A DNA stretch of 64,000 bases, from positions 1,178,001 to 1,242,000 of the forward strand of contig NZ_CP121464.1 in NCBI RefSeq assembly GCF_029690045.1, given 5' to 3'. This document shows, piece by piece, positions 1 through 8,621 of this stretch. Every line of letters begins with the position of its first letter. The stretch's first letter is position 1. The notes beneath the pieces are model-generated. The model did no database searches. It had not been told where the DNA came from and was given only the letters and a program-made list of their open reading frames with translations. Made by a program: the position numbers and the translations under genes. This DNA is from Janthinobacterium rivuli. GTDB lineage: Bacteria; Pseudomonadota; Gammaproteobacteria; Burkholderiales; Burkholderiaceae_D.

Positions 1-1684
1 ATTCGCCGAGGATGGTTTCCAGGCGCGAGACGAAGTCGGCTTGCTGGAAGTGGCGTGCCGCGATATTCACGCTGACTACCCAGTGCTTGCCGCAAGCCAC
101 CCAGCGCTGCATCTGCCACAGGGCCTGGCGCAGCACCCATTCGCCGATGTCGATGATCAAATCCGTCTGCTCCACCAGCGGCAGGAATTGCGCAGGCGAC
201 AGCACGCCGCGGCGCGGGTGCTGCCAGCGCAGCAGCGCTTCCATGCCCACCACCGTGCCAGCGCGCATATTCACCTTGGGCTGGTAGTACAGCCGCAGTT
301 CGCCGTTGATCAGGGCGTGGCGCACTTCCGTGCGCTGGTTGTGGTGGGTGCGCACTTCCTCGTCGAGGTTGGTGTCGAAGAAGTGGTACTGGTTGCGCCC
401 CGTCAGTTTCGCCTGGTAGACGGCGTGGTCGGCGTGGCGCAGCAGGCTTTCCGTATTCAAGTCCTTGCCCGCGTAGACGGCGATGCCGGCGCTGGCCGTC
501 ACGTGCAGCGCCTGCTGGTCGCACTGGTAGGGGCGGCTCAGTTCCTGCATCAATTGGGTGATGTTCTGTTCGATGCTGGCGATGCTGGCCTGGCCGCACA
601 GCAGCATGACGAATTCATCGCCGCCCAGGCGCGCCGCGTAATGGACCTGGCCCGTGAAGCCGTGCAGGCGGCCGGCCACCTGCTTGAGGATTTCATCGCC
701 GGCCTCGGCGCCGTAGCGGTCGTTGATGGCCTGGAAGTGGTCGAGGTCGAACAGGCAGACGGCTAGCAGACGCTGGCGTTCGCGCGCGAGGAACAGTTCC
801 TGCTCGAAGCGGGCGGCCAGCGCGGCACGGTTGGGCAAGCCCGTCAGCACGTCATTGTAGTTTTGCCACGACAGCTTTTGCAGCGCCTGCTGCATGTGCA
901 CGGTTTCGTTCAGCTGTTCGCCCAGCTGGCGCTGGCTGGTTTTCAGCGAAGTCAGCAGTCCTTCGATATCGCCGGCCATGCCGTTGAACGACTGCGACAC
1001 GGCTTGCGCCTCGGGCGTGGCGCCAGCCGCCAGGCGCACGGCGAAATTGCCATCACGAAAGCGGTCGGTCGCTTGCACGAAGCGCGCCAGCAGCTTGCGG
1101 TGCGACGCCAGGATCAAGCCCAGCAGGAGGAAGACGAGGACGATATTGATGCTGCTGAGGACGGCCTGCTCGAGCACCCTTTGCCACACCTGCGCCAGAG
1201 GCCGGCCGGGCGTGTAGTGCAGGTCGAGGATGCCGTCGCCGCCGTCCGGCAGCGCCACCGTCAGGCGGCTGCGGATGGCCGCCATGCCCGCCAGGCGCGC
1301 AAACCAGCCCGGCACGCCGTCGGCCGGCGTGTCGCCCGGCTTGTTATCGGCCAGCACTTCGACATGCGCGCCAGCCGTATCCCAGCGCGCGGAAACGAGG
1401 CTGCGGTTCAGCGGCAAGGCGCTGCGCAGCGCCTGCCGCACGCTGTCGTGCGTCGCATGCCGGTCCGTGTGCACGGCCAGCGGCAGCACGCTATTGGCCA
1501 GGAACAGGTCGAGTTGCCGGGCGTCGCTCTGGTAGCGCGCATTGGCCAGCGCCGTTTCCGTACCCAGCAGGGCGTGATAGCGAACGGCGGAAACGGCGAG
1601 TATCAGGAAGGTAATAGGGATGAAGAGGCGGGGATAACTGCCCATCCGCATCCAAGAAGATAATATTTTCCCAAAGACTAGCAT
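1..1684 (-). CDS. GGDEF-EAL signalling protein, 3' end cut by window edge
   Basis: Predicted membrane-bound cyclic-di-GMP enzyme. The visible 561 residues show a basic N-terminus and a membrane segment near 20-35, an outer sensor stretch, a second membrane segment near 172-194, and a HAMP-like linker. A GGDEF domain follows, with the motif LGGDEF near 352-358 and the LFDLDHF motif before it, then the start of an EAL domain with MEALLRW near 480-486 and VNIAARHFQ downstream. Both signature motifs are intact, so diguanylate cyclase and/or phosphodiesterase activity is possible. The rest of the EAL domain lies beyond base 1. I took the upstream ATG (1684); an in-frame ATG at 1651 is an alternative, and neither has a strong ribosome site. 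Confidence 0.88.
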   Translation of the reverse strand, partial: MLVFGKILSSWMRMGSYPRLFIPITFLILAVSAVRYHALLGTETALANARYQSDARQLDLFLANSVLPLAVHTDRHATHDSVRQALRSALPLNRSLVSARWDTAGAHVEVLADNKPGDTPADGVPGWFARLAGMAAIRSRLTVALPDGGDGILDLHYTPGRPLAQVWQRVLEQAVLSSINIVLVFLLLGLILASHRKLLARFVQATDRFRDGNFAVRLAAGATPEAQAVSQSFNGMAGDIEGLLTSLKTSQRQLGEQLNETVHMQQALQKLSWQNYNDVLTGLPNRAALAARFEQELFLARERQRLLAVCLFDLDHFQAINDRYGAEAGDEILKQVAGRLHGFTGQVHYAARLGGDEFVMLLCGQASIASIEQNITQLMQELSRPYQCDQQALHVTASAGIAVYAGKDLNTESLLRHADHAVYQAKLTGRNQYHFFDTNLDEEVRTHHNQRTEVRHALINGELRLYYQPKVNMRAGTVVGMEALLRWQHPRRGVLSPAQFLPLVEQTDLIIDIGEWVLRQALWQMQRWVACGKHWVVSVNIAARHFQQADFVSRLETILGE

Positions 1685-1830
1685 CGTTTTATGATCGATA
1701 TCTGCGAATAATTATGTAAACATTATCACCGATATTTGCTATTTGAAACACAATATTGATATCAAGCATGAAATAAATGCAGTTTTATGGATTTAACATG
1801 ATTGTTGTCTTAAATCAAAGCAATCCGTTT

Positions 1831-2316
1831 TTACTCCTGTAGCAATTGCCGTATGTCGGCCGCCAGACTGGCCGGTTTGCTGGCCGTCGCATAGCGGCGA
1901 AATACGCTGCCATCCTTGCGCACCAAAAACTTGGTGAAATTCCATTTGATCGATTGCGTGCCCAATATGCCGGGCGCCGCCTGTTTTAATTGCGCAAACA
2001 GGGGATGGGTCTGCGCGCCATTCACGTCGACTTTGGCAAACAGGGGAAAGGTGACGCCGAAGTTTTTCTCGCAAAAGGCGCCAATTTCCCCGTTCGATCC
2101 CGGTTCCTGCTGACGGAATTGATTGCAGGGAAAACCCAGCACGACCAGGCCCTGCTCGTGAAATTCGCGGTACAGCGCTTCGAGCCCCTGGTATTGCGGC
2201 GTGAAGCCGCAGGCGCTGGCCGTGTTGACGATCAGCAATACCTTGCCTTTGTAGCGCGCCAGGTCGACCGGCGTGCCGTCCAGTGCCTCGGCCTGGAAAT
2301 CGTGGATGCTGGTCAT
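1831..2316 (-). CDS. glutathione peroxidase family protein
   Basis: Thiol-based peroxidase of the glutathione peroxidase/BtuE family, 161 residues, the usual length for bacterial members. The catalytic position is cysteine (Cys36 in ASACGFTPQ), not selenocysteine. The FPCNQF and KWNF motifs hold the glutamine, tryptophan and asparagine of the active-site tetrad. No signal peptide, so it is a cytosolic enzyme reducing hydroperoxides. It begins one base before the end of pilU on the same strand, so it may be read from the pilT-pilU transcript. The 146 AT-rich bases between it and the GGDEF-EAL gene hold no further gene. Confidence 0.93.
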   Translation of the reverse strand: MTSIHDFQAEALDGTPVDLARYKGKVLLIVNTASACGFTPQYQGLEALYREFHEQGLVVLGFPCNQFRQQEPGSNGEIGAFCEKNFGVTFPLFAKVDVNGAQTHPLFAQLKQAAPGILGTQSIKWNFTKFLVRKDGSVFRRYATASKPASLAADIRQLLQE

Positions 2317-2317
2317 G

Positions 2318-3457
2318 TCAGAGGAGTCCCAGTTTGGTGGCGCCCGCTTGCGGGGCCGGTTCCGGCGCCGTGGCGCCCTTGAGTTTGATCGTCAGGCGCA
2401 GGTCGTTGACGGAGTCCGCATTGCGCAGCGCGTCTTCATAGCTGATGGCGCCCGCTTCGTGCAGGTCGAACAGGGCCTGGTCGAAGGTCTGCATGCCATG
2501 CTCGCGCGACTTTTTCATCAATTCCTTGATTTCGTGTACCTGGCCCTTGAAGATCAGGTCGCTCATCAGCGGCGAGTTGAGCAGGATTTCCAGCGCCGCC
2601 TTGCGCCCGCCGCCGTCCTTGCCGGGGATCAGGCGCTGCGAAATCATGCCCTTCAAATTGAGCGACAGGTCCATCAGCAACTGCTGGCGCCGCTCTTCGG
2701 GGAAGAAATTGATGATGCGGTCCAGCGCCTGGTTGGCGTTGTTCGCGTGCAAGGTCGCCAGGCACAGATGGCCCGTCTCGGCAAACGCGATGGCGTGATC
2801 CATCGTCTCCCGGTCGCGGATTTCGCCGATCTGTATCACGTCGGGCGCCTGGCGCAGGGTGTTTTTCAGGGCCGTGCCCCAGTCGTCCGTATCGACGCCC
2901 ACTTCGCGCTGGGTAACGATGCAGTTGCCGTGCGGATGGATGAATTCCACGGGGTCTTCAATGGTGATGATGTGGCCATGGCTGTGCGCGTTGCGGTGGC
3001 CCACCATGGCCGCCAGGGTGGTCGACTTGCCGCAACCCGTGGCGCCCACCATGATGACGAGGCCGCGCTTGCTCATGACGATGTCTTGCAGGACGGCCGG
3101 TAAGCCGAGCCCATCGAGGGTGGGGATGGCGGTATTGATCAATCGCAAGACCATGCCTGCCTGGCCCATCTGCACGAAGGCGGACACGCGGAAACGCCCG
3201 AGTCCCTCCGGGCTGATGGCGAAATTGGCTTCGCGGCTGGATTCAAACTCGGCCGCCTGGCGCGCGTTCATGACGGCGCGCACGTAGCCGGCCGCCTGTT
3301 GCGCATCGAGCGCGCCGCCCGCCAGCGGCGTCAGTTTGCCGTCGAGCTTGATGGCGGCAGGAAAGCCGGCCGTGATGAACAGGTCCGAGCCGCCCCGTGC
3401 GCGCATCTGCGCCAGCAGCGCGTGCATGGCGCCATAGTGTTCGTGCGTCGTCTGCAT
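2318..3457 (-). CDS. pilU: type IV pilus retraction ATPase PilU
   Basis: Accessory retraction motor of type IV pili, 379 residues. Walker A GATGCGKSTT lies near 137-146. The PilT-family Asp box, Walker B (IQIGEIRD) and His box (ETGHLCLATLHANNA) follow. The C-terminal extension after the ATPase core, ending rich in Pro/Ala, fits PilU rather than PilT. It follows pilT on the same strand with a 3-base gap, the standard pilT-pilU order. PilU depends on PilT and supports forceful retraction in twitching motility and DNA uptake (family knowledge). Confidence 0.95.
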   Translation of the reverse strand: MQTTHEHYGAMHALLAQMRARGGSDLFITAGFPAAIKLDGKLTPLAGGALDAQQAAGYVRAVMNARQAAEFESSREANFAISPEGLGRFRVSAFVQMGQAGMVLRLINTAIPTLDGLGLPAVLQDIVMSKRGLVIMVGATGCGKSTTLAAMVGHRNAHSHGHIITIEDPVEFIHPHGNCIVTQREVGVDTDDWGTALKNTLRQAPDVIQIGEIRDRETMDHAIAFAETGHLCLATLHANNANQALDRIINFFPEERRQQLLMDLSLNLKGMISQRLIPGKDGGGRKAALEILLNSPLMSDLIFKGQVHEIKELMKKSREHGMQTFDQALFDLHEAGAISYEDALRNADSVNDLRLTIKLKGATAPEPAPQAGATKLGLL

Positions 3458-3460
3458 GGC

Positions 3461-4504
3461 TTATCCGGGGAAGTTTTCAGGGGCTTTGGCGGCCGAGCGG
3501 GCCGTTTCCGCCGAGATCGTGCCGCGCCGGACCAGGTCGCTCAAGCACTGGTCCAGCGTCTGCATGCCGACATTGCTGCCCGTCTGGATGGCCGAATACA
3601 TTTGCGCCACTTTCGCTTCGCGGATCAGGTTGCGCACGGCCGGCGTGGCCAGCATGATTTCATGCGCGGCCACGCGGCCCGCGCCATCCTTGGTTTTGAG
3701 CAAGTTCTGCGAAATGACGGCTTGCAAGGATTCGGACAGCATGGCGCGCACCATTTCCTTTTCCTCGGCGGGGAAGACGTCGATGATGCGGTCGATCGAT
3801 TTCGCCGCCGACGAGGTGTGCAGGGTGCCGAAGACCAGATGGCCCGTTTCGGCCGCCGTCAGCGCCAGACGGATGGTTTCCAGGTCGCGCAATTCGCCCA
3901 CTAAAATCACGTCCGGGTCTTCGCGCAGGGCCGAGCGCAGCGCATTGCTGAACGAATGCGTGTGCGAACCGACCTCGCGCTGGTTGATCAGGCATTTTTT
4001 TGGTTCATGCACGAATTCGATCGGGTCTTCGATGGTCAATATATGGTGGTTCAGGCGCTCGTTGACGTGGTTCACCATGGCCGCCAGAGTGGTCGACTTG
4101 CCGGAACCGGTCGGACCCGTCACCAGCACCAAGCCGCGCGGGCGCATGGCCAGCTCGCCGAAGATGCGCGGGGCGTTCAGCTCTTCCAGGGTCAGCACTT
4201 TCGACGGAATCGTGCGCAGCACGGCCGAGGCACCCCGTTCCTGATTGTAGGCGTTGACGCGAAAGCGGGCCAGGCCGGGAATCTCGAACGAGAAATCGCA
4301 TTCCAGCGCTTCTTCATAGGCCTTGCGCTGGCTATCGTTCATGATGTCGTAGATCATGCTGTGCACTTCCTTGTGCTCGAGCGGGGCCACGTTCAGGCGG
4401 CGCACGTCGCCGTTGACCCGTATCATCGGCGGCAGGCCGGAAGACAGGTGCAAGTCGGAAGCCTTGTTGCTGACGGAGAAAGCGAGTAGTTCGGAAATGT
4501 CCAT
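3461..4504 (-). CDS. pilT: type IV pilus retraction ATPase PilT
   Basis: Hexameric ATPase that depolymerises type IV pili at the inner membrane, 347 residues, full length. Visible motifs are Walker A GPTGSGKSTT near 129-138, Walker B (ILVGELRD) and the His box (ETGHLVFGTLHTSSA). The N-terminal PAS-like region begins MDISELLAFSVSNKASDLHL, as in known PilT. First gene of pilT-pilU (probably followed by the peroxidase), divergent from the yggS-proC pair with a 64-base shared promoter region. The structural pilus genes are not in this window. Confidence 0.97.
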   Translation of the reverse strand: MDISELLAFSVSNKASDLHLSSGLPPMIRVNGDVRRLNVAPLEHKEVHSMIYDIMNDSQRKAYEEALECDFSFEIPGLARFRVNAYNQERGASAVLRTIPSKVLTLEELNAPRIFGELAMRPRGLVLVTGPTGSGKSTTLAAMVNHVNERLNHHILTIEDPIEFVHEPKKCLINQREVGSHTHSFSNALRSALREDPDVILVGELRDLETIRLALTAAETGHLVFGTLHTSSAAKSIDRIIDVFPAEEKEMVRAMLSESLQAVISQNLLKTKDGAGRVAAHEIMLATPAVRNLIREAKVAQMYSAIQTGSNVGMQTLDQCLSDLVRRGTISAETARSAAKAPENFPG

Positions 4505-4568
4505 TTATAATCCCTGTGCCTGCATTGATGGGCTGGCGCACTGTGCCGCCGCCCCTATACACTAGAAA

Positions 4569-5276
4569 ATGATTATGTCCACAATCGAACAGAACTTGCA
4601 AGCCGTGCGAGACAGTATTGCGCAGGCCGCCGCTGAGGCGCAGCGCGCCCCGACCGACGTGACCCTGCTGGCCGTGTCGAAAACCTTTGGCGCGGACGCC
4701 GTGCTGGACGCCATGCATGCGGGCCAGGCGGCGTTTGGCGAAAATTATCTGCAGGAAGCGCTCGACAAGATCGCCTTTGTAAAAGCGGCCGCACCGCAGC
4801 ACGTCCCGGCATGGCATTTCATCGGTCCCATCCAGAGCAACAAGACGCGCCCCATCGCCGAGCACTTCGACTGGGTGCATACGGTGGAACGGGAAAAGAT
4901 CGCCGCGCGCCTGTCCGAGCAGCGCCCGGCCGGCTTGCCGGACTTGAATATCTGCCTGCAAGTCAATATCAGCGGCGAAGCGAGCAAGAGCGGCGTGACG
5001 CCAGCCGAACTGCCGGCGCTGGCGCATGCCGTGGCGCAGCTGCCCCGTTTGCGCTTGCGCGGCCTGATGGCCATTCCCGAGCCGGAAACGGATATCACGC
5101 TGCAGCGCGCTGCCTTTGCGCAATTGCGCGTGTTGTACCAACAATTGAAGGCCGAAGGGCTGGCGCTCGACACCCTGTCGATGGGCATGTCGGCCGACTT
5201 GCGCGCCGCCGTGCTGGAAGGCGCCACCATCGTGCGCGTGGGTAGCGCCATTTTCGGTTCCCGCAACTATTCCTGA
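4569..5276 (+). CDS. YggS family pyridoxal-phosphate homeostasis protein
   Basis: PLP-binding protein of the YggS/PROSC family, 235 residues. The PLP lysine is in LLAVSKTF (Lys38 from the first ATG), with GENYLQE, HFIGPIQSNK and the C-terminal phosphate-binding MGMSADLRAAV all present. These proteins have no known catalytic activity and buffer intracellular PLP, which affects amino-acid metabolism. A second in-frame ATG at 4575 may be the real start, since homologues usually begin near it. The gene lies 16 bases ahead of proC, a widely conserved pairing. Confidence 0.95.
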   Translation: MIMSTIEQNLQAVRDSIAQAAAEAQRAPTDVTLLAVSKTFGADAVLDAMHAGQAAFGENYLQEALDKIAFVKAAAPQHVPAWHFIGPIQSNKTRPIAEHFDWVHTVEREKIAARLSEQRPAGLPDLNICLQVNISGEASKSGVTPAELPALAHAVAQLPRLRLRGLMAIPEPETDITLQRAAFAQLRVLYQQLKAEGLALDTLSMGMSADLRAAVLEGATIVRVGSAIFGSRNYS

Positions 5277-5292
5277 TAAAGAGAGAACAAGC

Positions 5293-6123
5293 ATGACGAC
5301 AGAATTGAATATCGCCTTTGTGGGCGGCGGCAATATGGCCGCCGCCCTGATCGCCGGCCTGGCGGGCAAATTGACCCTAGGCGGCAACATCCACGTGATC
5401 GACCCGCACGCCCCCGCGCTGGAAAAACTGCAGGCGCAATTCGGCGTGACGACGGCGCTGCTTGCGGACGACGCGCTGCGCGGCGTGGACGTGATCGTGC
5501 TGGCCGTGAAACCGCAAAGCATGCGCGACGTGGCGGCGCAGTTGCTGCCTTTCCTTGATAGTGACCGGGCGCCATTGATCCTGTCGATCGCGGCCGGCAT
5601 CCGCGCGCAAGACCTGTCGCGCTGGCTCGGCGATTACCCGGCCATCGTGCGCTGCATGCCGAACACGCCAGCCCTGATCGGCATGGGCATCACGGGCATG
5701 GTGGCCAGCGGCGGCGTGAGCGAAGAACAGAAAAAGACGGCGGACGCCATCCTGCGCTCCGTCGGCCAGACCGTCTGGCTCGATGACGAAGCCAAGATCG
5801 ATCCTGTGACGGCCGTGTCCGGCAGCGGCCCGGCCTACGTGTTTTACTTTATCGAAGCGATGCAGCAGGCGGCGGCCGAGCTGGGTCTCACGCCGGAGCA
5901 GGGCACGCAGCTGGCGATTGCCACCTTTACGGGCGCGGCGCAGCTGGCGGCGAACTCCAGCGAACCGGTATCCTTGCTGCGCGAGCGGGTCACGTCAAAG
6001 GGCGGCACGACGTACGCGGCCCTGACCAGCATGGAAGAGAGCGGCGTGAAGGCGGCCATCGTCAAGGGCATCAAGGCGGCCGCGCAGCGCGGGCGCGAGA
6101 TGGGGGACGAGCTGGGCAAATAA
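5293..6123 (+). CDS. proC: pyrroline-5-carboxylate reductase
   Basis: Last step of proline synthesis: NAD(P)H-dependent reduction of 1-pyrroline-5-carboxylate. The 276-residue product has an N-terminal Rossmann fold with GGGNMAAALIAGL, the central MPNTPALIGMGITG region, and the C-terminal dimer domain with AVSGSGPAYVF and VTSKGGTTYAAL, so it is complete. A good ribosome site (AGAGAG) precedes the ATG. It is in an operon with the YggS gene and converges on the anti-sigma gene, with 3 bases between the two stop codons and no visible terminator. Confidence 0.97.
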   Translation: MTTELNIAFVGGGNMAAALIAGLAGKLTLGGNIHVIDPHAPALEKLQAQFGVTTALLADDALRGVDVIVLAVKPQSMRDVAAQLLPFLDSDRAPLILSIAAGIRAQDLSRWLGDYPAIVRCMPNTPALIGMGITGMVASGGVSEEQKKTADAILRSVGQTVWLDDEAKIDPVTAVSGSGPAYVFYFIEAMQQAAAELGLTPEQGTQLAIATFTGAAQLAANSSEPVSLLRERVTSKGGTTYAALTSMEESGVKAAIVKGIKAAAQRGREMGDELGK

Positions 6124-6126
6124 ACG

Positions 6127-6843
6127 CTACATCACCTTGACGGCGCGGCCGATATACAGGATCGGCCCCGTCGGCCGGCCCGTCGGCGAGCCTGTTTGCG
6201 GCTCCAGCGTGATTTCAAACAGTTGATCGGGTTGCAGCGGCGGCAGCTTGTCCAACGTCAACTTGAGGCTCTGGCCCGGCTTGACGAGGCCCAGCGAGAC
6301 GGGCGCGCCCCAGTCCTTGCCCTTGGTCCAGAATTGCAGGGCTTTCTGCTGCGGCACGGCAGTCGGGCCCAGCGGGATCAGGCTCAGGTCGCGGTTCTTG
6401 CCGCCGCGTCCGCCCGCCTGCACGATCCAGCCCGGCGATTTATCTTGCGGCGCCACCAGCACCACCAGATAGCCGGGTCCGCTTGGCGCCTGCAGTTGCA
6501 TAGTGACCAGCACGGCCAGCGCGGCCGTGGCCGCCAGGCCGCCGCCGGCCAGCACTCGCCAGAAGGCCAGGCTGTTCCACCAAGCCTGCCAGCCGCCCGC
6601 CTGCCGCACGGCTTTTGGCGTGAACAGGCTGGCGCCGATGCGCGGCCACAGTTGCGCCGAGGGCGTTTCGGGCGGCGCCAGGGTCGTCAATGGCAGCAGA
6701 CGCTGTTCCCAGGCATCGACGGCGTCGCGCAAGGCGGCGTCGCGCGGCAAGCGCTGTTCCACGTCCGCCCGTTCGGCCCGTTCCAGGGTGCCCAGCACGT
6801 ATTCGCCGGCCAGCCTGTGCAATTCATCGTCGCTGTCGATCAT
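6127..6843 (-). CDS. anti-sigma factor, RskA-like
   Basis: Membrane anti-sigma factor partner of the ECF sigma gene immediately upstream. The 238-residue product has an N-terminal cytosolic zinc-less anti-sigma region (LHRLAGEYVLGTLERAERADVEQ-type start), one membrane helix around the middle (VLAGGGLAATAALAVLVTMQ), and a periplasmic RskA-type domain ending in an FEITLEPQTGSPTGRPTGPI-like tail. The ATG at 6843 overlaps the sigma stop codon (ATGA), which indicates translational coupling; a GTG nine bases upstream is less likely. The inducing signal cannot be read from the sequence. In the SigK/RskA family, release of sigma follows regulated proteolysis of the anti-sigma factor. Confidence 0.88.
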   Translation of the reverse strand: MIDSDDELHRLAGEYVLGTLERAERADVEQRLPRDAALRDAVDAWEQRLLPLTTLAPPETPSAQLWPRIGASLFTPKAVRQAGGWQAWWNSLAFWRVLAGGGLAATAALAVLVTMQLQAPSGPGYLVVLVAPQDKSPGWIVQAGGRGGKNRDLSLIPLGPTAVPQQKALQFWTKGKDWGAPVSLGLVKPGQSLKLTLDKLPPLQPDQLFEITLEPQTGSPTGRPTGPILYIGRAVKVM

Positions 6844-7397
6844 CCCATGCACTCCCGCAAGGCGGCCAGGCCCCGCTTGACCCAGGCTTTCACCGTGCCC
6901 AGCGGCGCTTGCAGCCGCTGCGCGATTTCGCTATGGGAACAGCCATCGACGTAAGCGTACAGGATGCTATTGCGTTTGCCTTCCTCCAGGTGGCCAAGGC
7001 AATCGTGCAGCTTGCCCAGATCCGCCTGGTCGGCATAGGCATCGCTGGCATCATGGCCTAGTCGTTCGTGCAGCAGGGTTTCCACGGTATCCTCGTCGGC
7101 CGATACTTCATGGGCGCGGGCGCGCGCCACATCCAGCGCCTGGTGCCGCACCACGACATAGATCCAGCCCTTGCCGCTGCCGCGCGTGGCGTCGAAGCTG
7201 CCGGCGCGGCGCCAGATATTCAGAAAGGCGTCGTGCAGCACGTCTTCGGCCAGGTCCCGCTGGCGCACGATGCGCAGAGCCACGCCCAGCAGATAGCGGC
7301 TTTCCTGCTGGTACAGGCCGTGCAATGCCTGCTGCTCGCCCCTGGCGCAAGCGCGCAGGGCGGCATCGTAATCGAACGGAGTGGCTAGGGTTGGCAA
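6840..7397 (-). CDS. ECF-type RNA polymerase sigma factor
   Basis: Group IV sigma factor, 185 residues. Region 2 (LGVALRIVRQRDLAEDVLHDAFLNIW) and region 4 (SEIAQRLQAPLGTVKAWVKRGLAAL) are both present, and there is no sigma 1.1 or region 3. The pairing with an RskA-like anti-sigma gene through a 4-base overlap resembles the SigK/RskA class. Target promoters cannot be assigned. Candidates are its own upstream region, which carries iterated AACCGTT boxes, and the DUF3455 lipoprotein gene next to it. Confidence 0.92.
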   Translation of the reverse strand: MPTLATPFDYDAALRACARGEQQALHGLYQQESRYLLGVALRIVRQRDLAEDVLHDAFLNIWRRAGSFDATRGSGKGWIYVVVRHQALDVARARAHEVSADEDTVETLLHERLGHDASDAYADQADLGKLHDCLGHLEEGKRNSILYAYVDGCSHSEIAQRLQAPLGTVKAWVKRGLAALRECMG

Positions 7398-7418
7398 GGT
7401 CGGCGCAATCGTTGGAGT

Positions 7419-7511
7419 TAACGGTTAGCAAGTTTTCAAGACCGAGTATAGGCCAGAAACCAGCTTGCCAACCGTTGCCTCAATGTTTTACAACACCTAA
7501 CAAAACCGTTG
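7419..7511. repeat. iterated AACCGTT boxes upstream of the ECF sigma gene
   Basis: The heptamer AACCGTT occurs at 7470-7476 and 7504-7510 (both followed by G), and its reverse complement AACGGTT occurs at 7420-7426. A TATACT-like -10 element reading toward the sigma gene lies between the copies (reverse strand of about 7446-7451). Three copies within 92 bases, two direct and one inverted, suggest a binding site for a regulator or for the sigma factor itself. This is inference from repetition only. Confidence 0.35.
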
Positions 7512-7538
7512 CGAGCGGAAGGGAGAGGTGGCTAAGAC

Positions 7539-7565
7539 GCGCAACCGTACTAAGTACGGGGGCGC
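7539..7565. repeat. inverted repeat in the sigma/DUF3455 spacer
   Basis: The 228-base spacer between the sigma gene and the DUF3455 gene holds a palindrome, CCGTACT-A-AGTACGG (7545-7559), flanked by GCGC on both sides. No T-run follows on either strand, so it does not look like a classic terminator. The surrounding GC-rich stretch (7510-7620) differs from the AT-richer sequence beside it and may be an interspersed repeat. No open frame in the spacer has gene-like features. Confidence 0.4.
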
Positions 7566-7625
7566 CGAGCCGGTGAGCATCGCAGGCCGCCTATCCCGAC
7601 GCGCAGCAGGTTTTGATAGGTGTTT

Positions 7626-8183
7626 TTATGCTGCTTTCCAAAAGATGTAATCGGCCTGGTAAGGCACCCATTGCTTGGCGCCGATGGACTCCATGCCGCA
7701 GGGGCTGCTTGGCGCCACGCCGCCGCTGGTGGCCACGCGCTGGATGTAGCTGACGCCCTGCATGGCGCCGCTGCCCGTGGCAGGGTTGGCTTTCACCAGC
7801 TGATACGGGATGTTGCCCGCACCGGCCGGCGCCACGGCCACTTGCGTTGCCGTCACTTTCGAGCCGTCCAGGTTGGCCCAGGTGGCAGGTGGGCCGACAT
7901 ACGTGCCGACCTGCATGCCGCCGCGGTCGTTCAAGGCTGCGTCCGGTCCCACGAAGACCCATTCATGGCCCGTCATATCTTTCTTGGCCTTGCATTCGTA
8001 GGCGATCTTGCCCACGCCCACCGTTTGCATGGCGACCTGGTGGCCATCGGGCACTTTGACGGCGTTCGGCAATTGTTCCTGCGAATAGCGCGCGCTCATG
8101 GGCGCGCAAGCCGTCAGCAGCAGGGCGGCGCCCAGCAAAGTCAGTGCGGGAACGGTGTGGCGTGGGGCTGTGAAGGCAAGCAT
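7626..8183 (-). CDS. DUF3455 lipoprotein
   Basis: Predicted lipoprotein of 185 residues with lipobox LLTAC (Cys near 26), followed by a DUF3455 domain. Recognisable blocks are GKIAYECKAK, HEWVFVGPDAALND, GTYVGPPATWANLDGS and the C-terminal YQADYIFWKAA. DUF3455 proteins are secreted or envelope proteins of unknown function found in proteobacteria and fungi. A ribosome site (AGGAG) precedes the ATG. A CAACC-AGCC-GGTTG inverted repeat sits about 20 bases upstream of the start. Its place beside the ECF sigma/anti-sigma pair suggests membership of that regulon (inference). Confidence 0.85.
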   Translation of the reverse strand: MLAFTAPRHTVPALTLLGAALLLTACAPMSARYSQEQLPNAVKVPDGHQVAMQTVGVGKIAYECKAKKDMTGHEWVFVGPDAALNDRGGMQVGTYVGPPATWANLDGSKVTATQVAVAPAGAGNIPYQLVKANPATGSGAMQGVSYIQRVATSGGVAPSSPCGMESIGAKQWVPYQADYIFWKAA

Positions 8184-8273
8184 GGCGAACTCCTGGTAGT
8201 TGGCTCAACCGGCTGGTTGATACCATTACTACGCAGGGGTTTGCCATTTGGATGCAGCCAGGAAAAAAATAAT

Positions 8274-8621
8274 TTATTCCGGCGTGTCTTTCTTGCTGAA
8301 ACGCTGCGCCAGCGCCAGCACGACGGGCATGGCGGTGGTGGCGTGCTTGAGTAGCGCGCCGCTGGCGCGCAACAGCGGCAGGAAACGGCGCGGGCGTACG
8401 AGCAGCAAACCCAGCACGCCGCCGCCTATCATCAGGGGAATTTTAAAACGCGTGGCCAGGGTGTGGCGCAGATTGCCGCCCGTGAGCGGCTCCAGCAACT
8501 GGCGCGTCTGCACGCCCAAGGCCAGGCGCTGCAGCGCGCATTCGGCCAGCAGCGCGTCGCGCCGCTGCGCCAGGCTGGCGGCCGTGTGCACATGCGACAA
8601 CTTGGTGGGATGCGTGGTCAT
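8274..8621 (-). CDS. YqjK-like protein
   Basis: Small protein of 115 residues, last of a three-gene yqjD-yqjE-yqjK-like operon. The N-terminal half is helical and rich in Arg/Gln (SLAQRRDALLAECALQRLAL), as in YqjK-like proteins. One membrane segment (IPLMIGGGVLGLLLV) follows, then a basic C-terminus. The ATG overlaps the stop of the holin-like gene upstream (ATGA), so I placed the start at 8621 rather than at any upstream codon in the same frame. Function unknown; in enterobacteria the cluster is stationary-phase and stress related. Confidence 0.75.
   Translation of the reverse strand: MTTHPTKLSHVHTAASLAQRRDALLAECALQRLALGVQTRQLLEPLTGGNLRHTLATRFKIPLMIGGGVLGLLLVRPRRFLPLLRASGALLKHATTAMPVVLALAQRFSKKDTPE

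Noticed and set aside
41..766. 241-codon open frame on the plus strand at the left edge
   Set aside because: It is antisense to the GGDEF-EAL gene; the reverse strand shows intact LGGDEF and MEALLRW motifs, while this frame is a His/Gln/Val-rich shadow of high GC.
4332..5600. 422-codon minus-strand frame over the YggS and proC genes
   Set aside because: Antisense to two clearly recognised genes and also overlaps pilT.
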